From Vibrio quintilis (GTDB lineage Bacteria; Pseudomonadota; Gammaproteobacteria; Enterobacterales; Vibrionaceae), in assembly GCF_024529975.1 (NCBI RefSeq), contig NZ_AP024897.1, forward strand, positions 3,720,001-3,784,000: a stretch of DNA of 64,000 nucleotides, written 5' to 3'. The position numbers and the translations under genes were made by a program. Under the pieces are notes generated by a model that saw only the letters and a list, made by a program, of their open reading frames with translations, had not been told where the DNA came from and searched no databases. Below are positions 1 through 10,859 of this stretch, piece after piece. Numbering within the stretch: the stretch's first letter is position 1; every line of letters starts with the position of its first letter.

Positions 1-125
1 AGCAAGCCACTTAAAAAAGCGATCATTGCAGCCGCAGCAAACACCAGACTCGGTTTGATTCGTGTCAACACTAAACCGATGACGATACTGGCAAGCAGAA
101 CCAGTACTAATCCTTGTTCCCACAT
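1..125 (-). CDS. SLC13-family permease, N-terminal fragment (cut by window edge)
   Basis: Reading leftward from an ATG at 125, an open frame runs off the window. The 41 visible residues begin MWEQGLVLVLLASIVIGLVL and form one hydrophobic helix followed by TRIKPSLVFAAAAM and the start of a second helix. A Shine-Dalgarno AGGTG lies just upstream. The start resembles the SLC13/DASS-type permeases that sit downstream of cysN in Vibrio, which probably import sulfate for the pathway next door. It follows cysN with only a terminator-like hairpin between. Only the N terminus is visible, so the family call rests on this short match plus context. Confidence 0.6.
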   Translation of the reverse strand, partial: MWEQGLVLVLLASIVIGLVLTRIKPSLVFAAAAMIAFLSGL

Positions 126-146
126 GGTTTCACCTCAGGAAAAAAT

Positions 147-182
147 AAAGCGCATAGTGCACAAAGACACGCCATGCGCTTT
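147..182 (-). terminator. Terminator-like hairpin after cysN
   Basis: A perfect 9-bp stem (AAAGCGCAT at 147-155 pairing with ATGCGCTTT at 174-182) is followed, on the minus strand, by a T-rich run. It lies between cysN and the SLC13 permease gene, so it may end or attenuate the cobA-cysD-cysN transcript. Confidence 0.65.
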
Positions 183-201
183 ATCTGATGATATCAAAGG
201 C

Positions 202-1629
202 TTACTTCAGTATCTGACGTAAATCCTTCGCTTCCCAGTGTGGGAAGTGTTTACGGATTAAAGCATTCAACTCAAGCTCAAATTCAGAGTAATGACCCGC
301 TTCAGCTGTCAGCTGAGTTAACCCATCTCTGACCATACCGGCACCAACAGTCACATTGGTTAGCCGATCAACAATAATAAAGCCACCGGTATCGGCACAG
401 TCCAGATAATTATCCAGAGCGACAGATTCATTAAAAGTCCATTCACACAGTCCAATGCCATTTAATGGTAATGTTTCTGTCTCAAACGTTTCCAAGTTAT
501 TAATATTATACTGATGGCGAATTTGTTTTACCCGGCCAATGGTTTTCTTTCCGGCAATTTTTATATCGTATTCACGATTTGCTTCCAACGGTGTTTCTGT
601 CATCCAGACAACATCAGCTAAAAGATGATTCGTGCTTTGAACTTCATCTTTATCCAGTGCAATTAAATCGCCACGGCTGATATCGATTTCGTCTTCAAGC
701 GTTAAGGTCACAGCCTGTCCGGCAAATGCTGAAGGCAAATCACCATCGAAAGTCACAATACGTTCAACTACAGATGTTTTTCCGGACGGCAAAACTTTTA
801 TCGAATCCCCGACCTGAACTGAGCCTGACGCAACTGTGCCTGCAAATCCGCGAAAATCCAGATTAGGACGATTGACATACTGAACCGGGAAACGAAACTG
901 CTGATTTCTATCATCATTCTTCACATCAATGTCTTCGAGCAGGTCGAGTAATGTCGGTCCCTGATACCAATTCATGGATTGACTTTTTTCGACAACATTG
1001 TCGCCTTCCAGGGCAGAGATCGGGATAATGCTGAAATTTAAATCCCCGCGAAGACGTTGTGAAAATTGCTGATATTCATCGCGAATTTCCTCAAATCTGG
1101 CCTGATCATAATCAACCAGATCCATTTTATTAACGGCCACGATGAAATGCTTCAGACCAAGTAAATTTGAGATAAAGGAATGACGACGTGTTTGATCTAA
1201 TACTCCTTTACGGGCATCGATCAATATCACCGCAACATCACACGTTGACGCACCTGTTGCCATATTCCGGGTATATTGTTCATGCCCCGGTGTATCAGCA
1301 ATAATAAATTTACGCTTCTGCGTTGAAAAGTAACGATAAGCAACATCAATGGTAATCCCCTGTTCCCTTTCAGCCTGCAAGCCATCAACCAATAACGCAA
1401 GATCAGGACGATCACCCGTCGTACCGACACGCTGGCTGTCTGAATGGACAGCAGCAAGCTGATCTTCATAGATTTGCTTCGAATCATGAAGTAAGCGCCC
1501 AATCAGGGTACTTTTGCCGTCATCCACGGAACCACACGTCAGAAACCGAAGCAATGATTTGTTTTGATGTTGATTGAGGTATCCTTCAATACCTAACTCT
1601 GCAAGTTGTGTTTGAACTGCACTATTCAT
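202..1629 (-). CDS. cysN: Sulfate adenylyltransferase subunit 1 (GTPase)
   Basis: GTP-hydrolysing subunit of the cytoplasmic ATP sulfurylase. With CysD it converts ATP and sulfate to adenosine 5'-phosphosulfate, the first step of assimilatory sulfate reduction. The 475-residue product has a P-loop GSVDDGKST at 33-41, DTPGH at 112-116 and NKMD at 167-170, followed by EF-Tu-like beta-barrel domains. There is no fused C-terminal APS kinase (CysC) domain, unlike some NodQ-type proteins. It follows cysD by 18 bases and is the third gene of a leftward cobA-cysD-cysN operon. Length and motifs match the family fully. Confidence 0.97.
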   Translation of the reverse strand: MNSAVQTQLAELGIEGYLNQHQNKSLLRFLTCGSVDDGKSTLIGRLLHDSKQIYEDQLAAVHSDSQRVGTTGDRPDLALLVDGLQAEREQGITIDVAYRYFSTQKRKFIIADTPGHEQYTRNMATGASTCDVAVILIDARKGVLDQTRRHSFISNLLGLKHFIVAVNKMDLVDYDQARFEEIRDEYQQFSQRLRGDLNFSIIPISALEGDNVVEKSQSMNWYQGPTLLDLLEDIDVKNDDRNQQFRFPVQYVNRPNLDFRGFAGTVASGSVQVGDSIKVLPSGKTSVVERIVTFDGDLPSAFAGQAVTLTLEDEIDISRGDLIALDKDEVQSTNHLLADVVWMTETPLEANREYDIKIAGKKTIGRVKQIRHQYNINNLETFETETLPLNGIGLCEWTFNESVALDNYLDCADTGGFIIVDRLTNVTVGAGMVRDGLTQLTAEAGHYSEFELELNALIRKHFPHWEAKDLRQILK

Positions 1630-1647
1630 AAAACTATCCTTCGCTCC

Positions 1648-2556
1648 TTAGAAATAACCCTGACGTTTTTTCATCTCCATCGAACCAGACTGATCATGAT
1701 CGATCGCCCGCCCCTGTCGCTCACTGGATGTCGCGACAAGCATTTCCTCGATGATTTCAGGTAATGTGCCTGCAGTAGATTCAATTGCTCCGGTGAGCGG
1801 GTAACAGCCTAATGTACGGAAACGCACTGACTTATTTTCAATCACCTCATCAGGACGAAGTTCCATACGATCATCATCGACCATAATCAACATGCCATCT
1901 CTTTCGACAACCGGACGCTCTTTGGCAAAATAAAGCGGTACAATATCAATACCTTCCAGATAGATATATTGCCAGATATCCAATTCAGTCCAGTTAGAAA
2001 GAGGGAATACCCGGATGCTTTCGCCCTTATTAATCTGACCATTGTAGGTATGCCACAATTCCGGACGTTGATTTTTTGGATCCCAGGTGTGATTTTTATC
2101 TCTGAATGAGTAGACCCGCTCTTTCGCACGGGATTTCTCTTCATCCCTGCGGGCACCACCAAATGCGGCATCAAAACCATACTTATCCAGCGCCTGTTTT
2201 AGTCCCTGGGTTTTCATGATATCAGTATGCTTTGAAGAACCATGAACGAATGGATTAATGCCCATAGCAAGACCTTCCGGGTTTTTATGCACAAGCAAAT
2301 CAAACCCATACTTTTCAGCAGTGCGATCGCGAAAAGCGATCATTTCACGAAACTTCCAGTTGGTATCGACATGGAGCAACGGAAACGGAATTTTTCCCGG
2401 ATAAAAAGCTTTACGAGCCAGATGAAGCATGACTGACGAATCTTTACCGATGGAATACATCATCACCGGATTTCCGAATTCAGCTGCAACTTCACGAATA
2501 ATATGAATACTTTCAGCTTCTAATTGTTTTAAATGAGTTAAGCGTTGTTGATCCAT
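1648..2556 (-). CDS. cysD: Sulfate adenylyltransferase subunit 2
   Basis: Catalytic (adenylylating) subunit of ATP sulfurylase, partner of CysN. The PP-loop motif SIGKDSS is at residues 35-41, and the conserved segments [10 protein letters not shown] and [16 protein letters not shown] follow. The ATG at 2556 ([16 protein letters not shown]) gives 302 residues, the usual family length, and has AAGGA 8 bases upstream. A GTG 21 bases earlier (2577) would add seven residues but has no better signal. Lies 54 bases after cobA and 18 before cysN, so probably one transcript. Confidence 0.96.
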   Translation of the reverse strand: MDQQRLTHLKQLEAESIHIIREVAAEFGNPVMMYSIGKDSSVMLHLARKAFYPGKIPFPLLHVDTNWKFREMIAFRDRTAEKYGFDLLVHKNPEGLAMGINPFVHGSSKHTDIMKTQGLKQALDKYGFDAAFGGARRDEEKSRAKERVYSFRDKNHTWDPKNQRPELWHTYNGQINKGESIRVFPLSNWTELDIWQYIYLEGIDIVPLYFAKERPVVERDGMLIMVDDDRMELRPDEVIENKSVRFRTLGCYPLTGAIESTAGTLPEIIEEMLVATSSERQGRAIDHDQSGSMEMKKRQGYF

Positions 2557-2610
2557 CTCTGCTTCCTTATGACTCACAAAGAGAGTTTAATATGATGCAA
2601 TTGAATTTCA

Positions 2611-3504
2611 TTATGCGTATTGCTCTTTATGCATACTGCTGACATGTGATGAGAAATCTTTTTCTCCGAACCAGTGCAGCTGGTCAGAAAGTTTAACAAC
2701 ATCACCAATCACGATTAATGCCGGAGATTGTGCCTCAACTGCAAGCTCCGGCAAATCGCTAAGCGTTCCCTTAAATATTTTTTGTGCCGATTGAGTTCCA
2801 CGTTCAATAATCGCAACAGGTGTACTGGCTGCACGACCGTGCTCAACCAGCTGCTGCTGAATATAAGCAGACTTCATCAATCCCATATAAATGACGAGAG
2901 TCTGATTCGTTCTGGCCAGCATTCCCCAGTCCATTTCATCACTTTCAGCTTTTACATGTCCGGTAACAAATACGGCTGACTGCGCATAATCACGATGAGT
3001 CAAAGGTATACCTGCATAAGCCGTCGCTCCGGCAGCAGCCGTGATACCGGGAACAACCTGGAATTTCACGCCAGCTTCAAACAGCACTTCAAGTTCTTCT
3101 CCGCCTCTGCCAAACATAAAGGGATCGCCTCCCTTGATGCGGACAACACGATATCCATGTTGCGCAAAATCAACGAGAAGTTTATTGGTTTTTTCTTGAG
3201 GAACACTATGGTGACCAGCTCTTTTCCCGACACAAACCAGTATGGCATCTGCGGGAAACAATGCCTTAATTTCATCAGAAACCAGGTAATCATAGAGTAA
3301 CACATCTGCCTGCTGAATAAAGTTCAACGCCTTGACAGTCAAGAGTTCCGGGTCTCCCGGGCCTGCGCCGACCAAAGCAACTTCACCAGCTTTCAGGCGA
3401 CTTTTTGTCAAATGCGGAATGGCATCTTTCATATTTGTAGTCTGTAATGATGACAAATGCTGATTCTGGACCGGAAGGCGAGTCACTACCTTGTGGTTTG
3501 CCAT
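2611..3504 (-). CDS. cobA: Uroporphyrinogen-III C-methyltransferase
   Basis: SAM-dependent methyltransferase that makes precorrin-2 from uroporphyrinogen III, feeding siroheme (the cofactor of sulfite reductase) and cobalamin synthesis. The 297-residue product has the SUMT glycine-rich start [19 protein letters not shown], the [18 protein letters not shown] motif and [20 protein letters not shown]. An N-terminal extension of about 35 residues precedes the catalytic core. As first gene of the cobA-cysD-cysN operon it ties siroheme supply to sulfate activation. No fused CysG oxidase/ferrochelatase domain is present. Confidence 0.95.
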   Translation of the reverse strand: MANHKVVTRLPVQNQHLSSLQTTNMKDAIPHLTKSRLKAGEVALVGAGPGDPELLTVKALNFIQQADVLLYDYLVSDEIKALFPADAILVCVGKRAGHHSVPQEKTNKLLVDFAQHGYRVVRIKGGDPFMFGRGGEELEVLFEAGVKFQVVPGITAAAGATAYAGIPLTHRDYAQSAVFVTGHVKAESDEMDWGMLARTNQTLVIYMGLMKSAYIQQQLVEHGRAASTPVAIIERGTQSAQKIFKGTLSDLPELAVEAQSPALIVIGDVVKLSDQLHWFGEKDFSSHVSSMHKEQYA

Positions 3505-3559
3505 ATCTCACACCTCACATAAAATCAATGTGTCCATTATGACGATCACTATATATTAC

Positions 3560-3579
3560 ATGAAATTCTAAAATTTCAT
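3560..3579. promoter_or_regulatory. Palindrome between divergent cobA and cpdB
   Basis: A perfect 8-bp inverted repeat (ATGAAATT / AATTTCAT, 4-base spacer) lies about 55-75 bases upstream of the cobA start, in the AT-rich divergent spacer. Position and symmetry suggest an operator or an activator site for the cysteine regulon. The regulator is not identifiable by eye. It is followed by a T-run on the plus strand, so a weak hairpin terminator is an alternative reading. Confidence 0.35.
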
Positions 3580-3729
3580 TTTTTATTCAAAAAGGTGATA
3601 AAGGATTTAATTTCCGGCAGATTCATCCAATTGAAACACTCCCGGTTCTCTGTTCAATTCATCACATCAGACATACAATACCGATGCATATTTGCACTCA
3701 AATCATTTTCCCGGAATAAGGCTATAAGT

Positions 3730-5697
3730 ATGGTATCACTGAAAACGTCAATTAAGACAGTTGTATATGCTGGGTTAGTAACATTCTCTGGTTTATCCGT
3801 CGCAGAAACACTGCATCTTCGTATTATCGAAACAACTGATATTCATGCGAATATCATGGATTATGATTATTATAAGGATAAAACATCTGAAAAAATTGGT
3901 CTGAGCCGTGCGGCATCACTCGTAAAACAGGCCCGCAGCGAAGTGGAGAATAGTGTCCTGGTCGATAATGGTGACCTGATTCAGGGAAGCCCGATGGGAG
4001 ATTACATGGCAGCTCACGGTATTAAGCCCATGGAAGTACACCCGGTCTATCAGGCAATGAACCTGTTGAATTATGATGTAGGCAATATCGGAAACCACGA
4101 ATTCAACTATGGCCTGTCATTTCTGCGTGAAACGATCAATGATGCAAATTTTCCGTATGTCAACGCGAATATTTACGATGCTAAATCGGGCAAGCATTAC
4201 TTTAAACCATACATTATCAAATCTTATACATTTACGGATACAACAGGCCAGCCACAAAAAATTAAAATTGGCTATATTGGATTTGCTCCCCCTCAAATTA
4301 TGGTTTGGGATAAGAAAAACCTGACAGGCAAAGTGACAACTCAGGATATAAAAAAGACCGCTGAAAAACTCATTCCCAAAATGAAGAAAGAGGGAGCTCA
4401 GGTGATTGTCGCTATTCCTCACTCAGGGTTATCAACATTGCCTTATCACCTGAATGCTGAGAATTCAGTTTACTACCTGTCAGAAGTCAAAGGGATTGAT
4501 GCAATCACTTTTGGCCATGCTCATGCGGTCTTTCCGGGGAAAGGGTTTGATAACCTGCCTGACATAGATAATAAAAAGGGAACAATTAACGGTATTGCGT
4601 CAGTCATGCCCGGACGATGGGGCAGTCATGTAGGAGTAATTGATTTAGTATTGAAGACTCAGAATAATCAATGGATCGTCGCAGATAGTCATTCTGAAGC
4701 CCGGCCGGTTTATGATAAAAAAACTCACCACTCTCTGGCTAAGGCAGATCCACAGATCACTCATGCTGTTGCCAAAGCTCATAAGGCAACCCGGAAATTT
4801 GTCAATCAGCCTATTGGTCGCTCATCTGATGTTATGTACAGCTATCTGGCGCTTGTCCAGGATGATCCAACGATTCAAATCGTCAACCTGGCCCAAAAAG
4901 CTTATGTAGAGCAATTTATTCAGGGAGATCCCGATTTAGACGGACTACCGGTTTTATCTGCAGCTGCACCTTTTAAAGCAGGGGGAAGAAAGAATGATCC
5001 TTCTAATTATACTGAAGTTGAATCCGGCCAGTTAACATTCCGTAATGCTGCAGATCTATATCTTTATCCAAATACTCTGGTCGCTCTGAAAGTCACTGGA
5101 AAAGAGGTCAAAGAATGGCTGGAATGTTCCGCAGCACAATTCAACCAAATCAATCCGGAGAGCCCTGCCCCTCAGTATCTGATTAACTGGGATGGATTCA
5201 GAACTTATAATTTTGATGTCATTGATGGTGTTCAGTACCAGATTGATGTCACTCAACCCGCAAAATATGACGGGGAATGTAAAGTTATCAATTCTGATGC
5301 GGCCAGAATAATAAAACTGACATATCAAGGTCATCCGGTCAAAGACGATCAACCGTTCATTGTTGCAACTAATAATTATCGTGCTTACGGAAATAAATTC
5401 CCCGGTACAGGGTCTTCCCATATTGCTTTTGACTCACCGGATGAAAACCGGACCATTCTGGCAAATTTCATTACAGATGTGAGTCGCAAGCACCACGAAG
5501 TTCAGCCAAAAGCTGACAATAACTGGAGTTTTGCGCCAATTCATTCATCACAACCATTAGATATTCGTTTTGAGACCGCTCCGGGAGACAAATCATCAGA
5601 TTTCATTCAAAAGTATGGATTTTATCCTATGACCTATCTGATGACTGATGAAGAAGGTTTTGCCGTTTATCGCTTACAACTAAATAAACAGGATTAA
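3730..5697 (+). CDS. cpdB: 2',3'-cyclic-nucleotide 2'-phosphodiesterase / 3'-nucleotidase, periplasmic
   Basis: Bifunctional periplasmic enzyme that hydrolyses 2',3'-cyclic nucleotides and 3'-nucleotides for nucleotide scavenging. Metallophosphoesterase motifs are in order: [28 protein letters not shown] and GHAHAVFPG; a 5'-nucleotidase C-terminal domain follows. I chose the ATG at 3730: it has AAGG 8 bases upstream and gives 655 residues (E. coli CpdB is about 647) with a clean signal peptide ending near SVA/ET. The frame stays open to 3595, but the extra 45 residues do not look like a leader. Transcribed away from cobA. Confidence 0.93.
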   Translation: MVSLKTSIKTVVYAGLVTFSGLSVAETLHLRIIETTDIHANIMDYDYYKDKTSEKIGLSRAASLVKQARSEVENSVLVDNGDLIQGSPMGDYMAAHGIKPMEVHPVYQAMNLLNYDVGNIGNHEFNYGLSFLRETINDANFPYVNANIYDAKSGKHYFKPYIIKSYTFTDTTGQPQKIKIGYIGFAPPQIMVWDKKNLTGKVTTQDIKKTAEKLIPKMKKEGAQVIVAIPHSGLSTLPYHLNAENSVYYLSEVKGIDAITFGHAHAVFPGKGFDNLPDIDNKKGTINGIASVMPGRWGSHVGVIDLVLKTQNNQWIVADSHSEARPVYDKKTHHSLAKADPQITHAVAKAHKATRKFVNQPIGRSSDVMYSYLALVQDDPTIQIVNLAQKAYVEQFIQGDPDLDGLPVLSAAAPFKAGGRKNDPSNYTEVESGQLTFRNAADLYLYPNTLVALKVTGKEVKEWLECSAAQFNQINPESPAPQYLINWDGFRTYNFDVIDGVQYQIDVTQPAKYDGECKVINSDAARIIKLTYQGHPVKDDQPFIVATNNYRAYGNKFPGTGSSHIAFDSPDENRTILANFITDVSRKHHEVQPKADNNWSFAPIHSSQPLDIRFETAPGDKSSDFIQKYGFYPMTYLMTDEEGFAVYRLQLNKQD

Positions 5698-5700
5698 CTC

Positions 5701-6005
5701 AGCGAAAAGCCATATATATAAGCCTATATACCCAAACAACCTGAAAATGCAGGTTTCAGTGAGATTTGTCTGGCTTTGAGACAAGGCACTGATTTGAAGA
5801 CATAGTTATTCTACGTTGAAAATCAGTCACGCCGTATCAGAGCCTGACAAACTTACCCGCAGGGCGTGAGCTAAAAGGCACATTTCTGCGTCAAGAGAAT
5901 TTGAGAGGTGGGTACTTCCCGCATTCCCTTTCCTTGAACTGTACCTTTCGGCTGCACGCTGAATCCTGCATTTTCAGGTTGCTTGGGTATATATGGCTTT
6001 TCGCT
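5701..6005. repeat. 305-bp MITE-like inverted-repeat element
   Basis: Left end AGCGAAAAGCCATATAT (5701-5717) is repeated inverted at the right end (to 6005). The homology continues inward as CCCAA(A/G)CAACCTGAAAATGCAG, with about 10 extra bases on the left arm. Inner arms at about 5765-5795 and 5819-5852 are also imperfect inverted copies around the loop 5796-5818. No convincing coding frame and no target-site duplication were seen. It fits a non-autonomous palindromic element. The end motif recurs as short palindromes at 30890, 47051 and 49679. Confidence 0.75.
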
Positions 6006-6050
6006 TCACAACATACGGACATCAGATACAACCCAACCATGATAGATTCA

Positions 6051-6647
6051 CTATTTACTCCGGCCAAAACCGCCATCAGACAAGCGAAAAAACATAACTG
6101 ACTGCTCTTTCTTCTCCAGTTGCAATATATCCAGCTGGCCCTTGGCTGTTAATTTGTACCGGATGAGTTGTCCAGGCTTAATGTCGCTGAGAGGTTTTTC
6201 AGAACCCTCAATTTTCAGAAGCGCGTTTAAATCGGTTATAGGCAAACTGTTTTTTCTGAAAAATTTTGAAAGAGTATCTCCTTCCTGAATTTTGTAAGCA
6301 ACCCAAGCCGTCGTAGAACGTTTCTCCGAAGCAGCGGATGTCAATGACTGCTGAAGACTGCCACCACTTTGCTCACTTAAAACTTCAGGATTATTTAACT
6401 CGATCTCAACACGTTGATTACTGACAGATAATTGTTGATTTACAGTTGAAGAATTCTGAGGCCAGGGTATAAACACAATCACAATAAAAACAGGAATCAG
6501 GAAGGAAAGCAGTCTCCGGTGAGGTTGAGGTAATCTTATCCATAGTGAACGGGAAAGATGAATGACCTGGAGATTTTTTACAACGAGCATTCTGTCCCTC
6601 AAAGATACTCCAGGGTCGTTTATTTCTCTTCTATGACGACGCTTCAT
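6051..6647 (-). CDS. OapA/YtfB-type LysM-like cell-envelope protein
   Basis: Inner-membrane-anchored protein, 198 residues from the ATG at 6647 (MKRRHRREINDPG). A basic cytoplasmic N-terminus is followed by one transmembrane segment (LLSFLIPVFIVIVFIPW) and a periplasmic C-terminal LysM-like/opacity-associated domain with WVAYKIQEGDTLSKFFRK and IKPGQLIRYKL. This is the layout of E. coli YtfB, a septum-associated glycan-binding protein, whose gene is also next to fklB. A TTG at 6689 would add 14 residues and is less likely. Divergent from fklB. Role in cell division or glycan binding is inferred from the family. Confidence 0.8.
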   Translation of the reverse strand: MKRRHRREINDPGVSLRDRMLVVKNLQVIHLSRSLWIRLPQPHRRLLSFLIPVFIVIVFIPWPQNSSTVNQQLSVSNQRVEIELNNPEVLSEQSGGSLQQSLTSAASEKRSTTAWVAYKIQEGDTLSKFFRKNSLPITDLNALLKIEGSEKPLSDIKPGQLIRYKLTAKGQLDILQLEKKEQSVMFFRLSDGGFGRSK

Positions 6648-6989
6648 TGTACTTTGCTCTCCCGCACAGACCTGGCCATAACTATACAAACTGACTTTCT
6701 TATTTTCTGGTAATCATACTTCACTTCATTGAACCATAAATTAACATTAGAAATTAGCCATTATAAACATTTACGGCACATATACCTGACTTAGTATAAA
6801 AACTCCTGACTTTTGAGTACAGAGGAATAGAAAAATATCTTAAAGACTGACACAAACCTGAAATTTATTTTCTGAATGTCTCCAATTTACCGTCTTAGAT
6901 GCTAACAATGACTTAGATAAGCTTATCATTTCATCAAACCTGAATAACTGTTATCCTGTTGCGTTTTAACGACCGAGAGAAACAAAGTC
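6648..6989. other. AT-rich divergent spacer between the OapA-like gene and fklB
   Basis: About 340 bases without a gene. It must hold the promoters of both flanking genes. A perfect 12-bp palindrome GATAAGCTTATC lies at 6916-6927, about 65 bases before fklB, but it is short and AT-rich. No confident -35/-10 pair, riboswitch or RNA gene was recognised. Confidence 0.4.
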
Positions 6990-7610
6990 ATGTCTGACAT
7001 TAAGTTTGAAACAGTAGCTGAAAAAGCAAGTTATGGTATTGGCCTTCAAATGGGGCAACAACTTGCTGGTAGTGGTCTTGAGGGACTAAGTGTTGACGCA
7101 ATTGCAGCAGGTATTGCAACTGCACTGACTGGTTCACAACCAGCAATAGAAATTGACGAAATTAATAATGCACTTCAGGAAATTCATAATCAGGCTCAGG
7201 AAGCTCAGGCAGCTGCTGCTAAAGCCGCAAGTGCAGAAGGTGAATCATTTTTAAAAGATAATGCACTTCGCTCTGAAGTAACTGTTTTAGACTCAGGTCT
7301 CCAATATGAAGTTTTATCTGATGGGGAAGGTGAAATCCCGACGTCAGACAAATCAGTCCGTGTCCATTACCATGGTGAACTAATTGATGGTACAGTCTTT
7401 GATAGTTCAGTAACTCGAGGCCAGCCAGCTGAATTCCCTGTGACTGGTGTAATTCAAGGTTGGGTTGAGGCACTACAATTAATGAAAGTTGGTTCAAAAT
7501 GGAAATTATACATTCCGCATGAACTGGCTTATGGTGAGCGCGGTGCTGGTGCAGCTATTCCACCATTCTCAGCACTGGTATTTGAAGTTGAACTGCTTGA
7601 TATCCTTTAA
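6990..7610 (+). CDS. fklB: FKBP-type peptidyl-prolyl cis-trans isomerase
   Basis: Proline isomerase of the FkpA/FklB group, 206 residues, same length as E. coli FKBP22. It has no signal peptide, so it is probably cytoplasmic. The N-terminal dimerisation region (about 1-85, helical) contains [15 protein letters not shown] long linking helix rich in Ala/Gln follows, then the FKBP domain from about residue 115 with [31 protein letters not shown] and [28 protein letters not shown]-type Shine-Dalgarno upstream. A rho-independent terminator follows directly. Confidence 0.95.
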   Translation: MSDIKFETVAEKASYGIGLQMGQQLAGSGLEGLSVDAIAAGIATALTGSQPAIEIDEINNALQEIHNQAQEAQAAAAKAASAEGESFLKDNALRSEVTVLDSGLQYEVLSDGEGEIPTSDKSVRVHYHGELIDGTVFDSSVTRGQPAEFPVTGVIQGWVEALQLMKVGSKWKLYIPHELAYGERGAGAAIPPFSALVFEVELLDIL

Positions 7611-7637
7611 TCCTCAAATAGCTGACTAAGCCTAATA

Positions 7638-7672
7638 ATACCTGGAATATTCAATGTTCCGGGTATTTTTTA
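7638..7672 (+). terminator. Terminator of fklB
   Basis: Stem ATACCTGGAA / TTCCGGGTAT (with a G-T pair), 9-base loop, followed by TTTTTTATTTT on the plus strand. It faces the separate leftward terminator of the alpha operon. Confidence 0.85.
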
Positions 7673-7691
7673 TTTTGGATAGTCAGGCAAT

Positions 7692-7717
7692 AAAAAACCG
7701 GGCTAATGCCCGGTTTC
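7692..7717 (-). terminator. Terminator of the alpha ribosomal operon
   Basis: On the minus strand the stem AACCGGGC / GCCCGGTT with loop ATTA is followed by a T6 run. It lies 21 bases past the rplQ stop, closing the rpsM-rplQ transcript. Confidence 0.9.
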
Positions 7718-7737
7718 TATCATAATTAAGAACTATT

Positions 7738-8112
<375 letters not shown>

Positions 8113-8135
8113 CTAATCCTTCTAACTAATATCGA

Positions 8136-9128
8136 TTAATCTTCAGCAATAGATGCTGGCGGCCAGTTTTCCAGGCGCATGCCCAGAGAAAGACCACGTG
8201 AAGCCAATACATCTTTAATCTCTGTAAGAGATTTTTTACCCAAGTTTGGCGTTTTCAATAGCTCAACTTCAGTACGTTGTACAAGATCACCGATGTAGTG
8301 AATCGCTTCTGCTTTCAGACAGTTAGCAGAGCGAACTGTTAGTTCAAGATCGTCTACAGGACGCAATAGGATCGGATCGAATTCTGGCTTCTCTTCTTTC
8401 TCCTCAGGAACTCGTACATCACGAAGATCTACAAATGCATCCAGCTGCTCAGCAAGAACTGTTGCTGCGCGACGGATCGCTTCCTCAGGTTCAATCGTGC
8501 CATTTGTTTCCATATCAATGACAAGTTTGTCTAAATCAGTACGCTGCTCTACACGAGCCGCTTCAACAGCATAGGCAATCTTATCTACCGGGCTATATGT
8601 TGCGTCTACAAGCAAACGACCAATAGGACGCTCATCTTCTTCAGTATGAATACGGGCAGAAGCCGGAACATAACCCCGACCACGTTCGACCTTAATACGC
8701 ATTGCGACTTCAGCGTTATCATCTGTTAGATGACAAATAACGTGTTCTGGGTTTACGATCTCAACATCACCATCATGGGTAATGTCACCTGCAACAACAG
8801 GGCCCGAGCCTGATTTATGTAATGTAATAAACACTTCATCTTTGCCTTCGGCAACGCGAACAGCCAACCCTTTTAGATTGAGAAGAATCTCAAGAATATC
8901 CTCTTGAACACCCTCTTTTGTGCTGTACTCGTGTAGTACGCCTTCAATCTCTACTTCTGTCACAGCACAACCTGGCATAGAAGATAAAAGAATACGGCGA
9001 AGTGCATTACCAAGAGTGTGGCCAAAGCCACGCTCTAATGGCTCAAGAGTTACTTTTGCGTGTGTCGTGCTGACCTGTTCAATATCAACAAGACGTGGCT
9101 TAAGAAATTCTGTTACAGAACCCTGCAT
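8136..9128 (-). CDS. rpoA: RNA polymerase alpha subunit
   Basis: Assembly scaffold and regulator-contact subunit of RNA polymerase, 330 residues. The N-terminal domain (about 1-235) holds the assembly segments [20 protein letters not shown] and [11 protein letters not shown]. An acidic linker rich in EKEEKPEFD leads to the C-terminal DNA-binding domain (about 250-325) with [20 protein letters not shown] and [13 protein letters not shown]. The latter residues contact UP elements and CRP. Located between rpsD and rplQ as in other gamma-proteobacteria, under S4 autoregulation of the operon leader. Confidence 0.99.
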   Translation of the reverse strand: MQGSVTEFLKPRLVDIEQVSTTHAKVTLEPLERGFGHTLGNALRRILLSSMPGCAVTEVEIEGVLHEYSTKEGVQEDILEILLNLKGLAVRVAEGKDEVFITLHKSGSGPVVAGDITHDGDVEIVNPEHVICHLTDDNAEVAMRIKVERGRGYVPASARIHTEEDERPIGRLLVDATYSPVDKIAYAVEAARVEQRTDLDKLVIDMETNGTIEPEEAIRRAATVLAEQLDAFVDLRDVRVPEEKEEKPEFDPILLRPVDDLELTVRSANCLKAEAIHYIGDLVQRTEVELLKTPNLGKKSLTEIKDVLASRGLSLGMRLENWPPASIAED

Positions 9129-9152
9129 TGTGTCCTCTCTTTAGTTTAAACC

Positions 9153-9773
9153 TTACTTAGAGTAAAGCTCGACGATCAATTGTTCGTTGATATCAGCTGA
9201 CAGATCTGAACGTTCTGGCAAACGCTTGAACGTACCTTCCATTTTGCTGGTATCTACTTCAATCCAAGTTGGTTTTTCGCGTTGTTCTGCAACTTCCAGA
9301 GCTGCTTTAATGCGAGATTGCTTTTTAGCTTTCTCACGAATTGAAACAACGTCGTCTGCCGTAACATTGAAAGAAGGAATGTTGACTACCTTACCGTTAA
9401 CCAAAATAGCTTTATGACTAACCAGTTGGCGAGCTTCAGCGCGAGTTGCGCCAAATCCCATGCGGTATACAACATTATCTAAACGACCTTCAAGAAGCTG
9501 AAGCAAGTTTTCACCTGTATTCCCTTTAAGACGGGCAGCATCTTTATAGTAGTTACGGAATTGTTTCTCAAGAACGCCATACATGCGACGTACTTTTTGC
9601 TTCTCACGAAGCTGAACGCCATAATCAGATAGACGACCGCGACGAGCGCCGTGTACACCTGGTGCGTTATCTATTTTACACTTGGTATCAATCGCACGAA
9701 TACCAGACTTAAGGAACAAGTCTGTACCTTCGCGACGACTAAGCTTCAGCTTAGGACCCAAATATCTTGCCAT
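9153..9773 (-). CDS. rpsD: 30S ribosomal protein S4
   Basis: Primary 16S rRNA-binding protein that nucleates 30S assembly. In E. coli it also represses the alpha operon by binding the leader upstream of rpsM. 206 residues starting [20 protein letters not shown]. The S4 RNA-binding domain lies at roughly 97-160 ([37 protein letters not shown]). Zinc-free type, without a CxxC knuckle. Thirty-two bases downstream of rpsK. Confidence 0.98.
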   Translation of the reverse strand: MARYLGPKLKLSRREGTDLFLKSGIRAIDTKCKIDNAPGVHGARRGRLSDYGVQLREKQKVRRMYGVLEKQFRNYYKDAARLKGNTGENLLQLLEGRLDNVVYRMGFGATRAEARQLVSHKAILVNGKVVNIPSFNVTADDVVSIREKAKKQSRIKAALEVAEQREKPTWIEVDTSKMEGTFKRLPERSDLSADINEQLIVELYSK

Positions 9774-9805
9774 GATCTTTCTCCAGTTTTCCTAGAAACG
9801 AAACG

Positions 9806-10201
<396 letters not shown>

Positions 10202-10212
10202 CTACCTTCCGA

Positions 10213-10569
10213 CTATTTTTTGATCGGCTTACGCGGACCCTTACGGGTGCGAGCATTGGTTTTAGTACGCTGTCCACGTAGTGGTAGACTGCGACGATGA
10301 CGAAGACCACGATAACAACCAAGGTCCATCAGACGCTTGATATTCATGGAAACTTCACGACGAAGATCACCCTCTACAGTGTACTTAGCTACACCTTCAC
10401 GCAGTTGATCAATCTGTTGTTCATTTAGTTCACTGATCTTAACACTTTCAGCAATTCCCACATCAGCCAAAATAGCTTTTGAGCGAGTTTTACCGACACC
10501 ATAAATTGCAGTTAAAGCAATTACAGCGTGTTTATGATCAGGAATGTTAATGCCTGCTATACGGGCCAC
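10213..10569 (-). CDS. rpsM: 30S ribosomal protein S13
   Basis: Head protein of the 30S subunit that contacts the P-site tRNA and bridges to the 50S. 118 residues. Begins at a GTG codon ([16 protein letters not shown]) preceded by AGGAGTGAATA; a GTG start inside a folded leader is also known for E. coli rpsM. Contains the [11 protein letters not shown] helix-two-turn-helix and the C-terminal [20 protein letters not shown] tail. First gene of the alpha operon; translation probably controlled by S4 through the leader upstream. Confidence 0.98.
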   Translation of the reverse strand: MARIAGINIPDHKHAVIALTAIYGVGKTRSKAILADVGIAESVKISELNEQQIDQLREGVAKYTVEGDLRREVSMNIKRLMDLGCYRGLRHRRSLPLRGQRTKTNARTRKGPRKPIKK

Positions 10570-10660
10570 TATTCACTCCTAGTACTCTGATAAGAAACTA
10601 TCCGCAACAAAGCCCGCTGAGGATACGTTGCGGAATATTACTTCTTTTGCACGCAAAAGG
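10570..10660 (-). promoter_or_regulatory. Alpha-operon leader (S4-binding pseudoknot RNA)
   Basis: Directly upstream of rpsM the minus strand carries GTATCCTCAGCGGGCTTTG, then a spacer and TAGGAGTGAATAGTGGCCCG running into the GTG start. From memory this matches the core of the E. coli alpha-operon ribosome-binding-site element, in which the GGGC near the 5' side pairs with GCCC in the first rpsM codons. A further hairpin CTTTTGC/GCAAAAG is at 10644-10659. The S4 binding role is inferred from this resemblance. Confidence 0.75.
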
Positions 10661-10717
10661 TAGGCCGAGGAATATACTCGACCAACCTTGTTTTTTCAAG
10701 TAAAAATTTCTGCTTAC

Positions 10718-10831
10718 TTAGCCTTGACGCTGTTTATGCTTAGGCTCACTGCAAATTACACGAACAACACCGTTGCGCTTAATAATTTTACAGTTACGGC
10801 AGATTTTTTTAACGGAAGCACGAACTTTCAT
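10718..10831 (-). CDS. rpmJ: 50S ribosomal protein L36
   Basis: Tiny zinc-binding large-subunit protein, 37 residues: [16 protein letters not shown] at the start and [11 protein letters not shown] at the end. The zinc ligands Cys11, Cys14, Cys27 and His32 are all present, so this is the zinc-containing (C+) form. It lies 28 bases after secY and ends the spc operon, upstream of the alpha-operon leader. Confidence 0.97.
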   Translation of the reverse strand: MKVRASVKKICRNCKIIKRNGVVRVICSEPKHKQRQG

Positions 10832-10859
10832 TGCTAAACTCCGTAAATGAAATCTGAAA

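Noticed and set aside
2557..2577. GTG start adding seven residues to CysD
   Set aside because: The downstream ATG has a well-placed AAGGA and gives the family length.
5891..6101. Small open frames on both strands inside the 305-bp element
   Set aside because: They mirror each other across the inverted repeat and lack ribosome-binding sites; better explained as repeat DNA.
6916..6927. Palindrome GATAAGCTTATC upstream of fklB as operator
   Set aside because: Short, AT-rich and centred on a HindIII-type word; no regulator or promoter context supports it.
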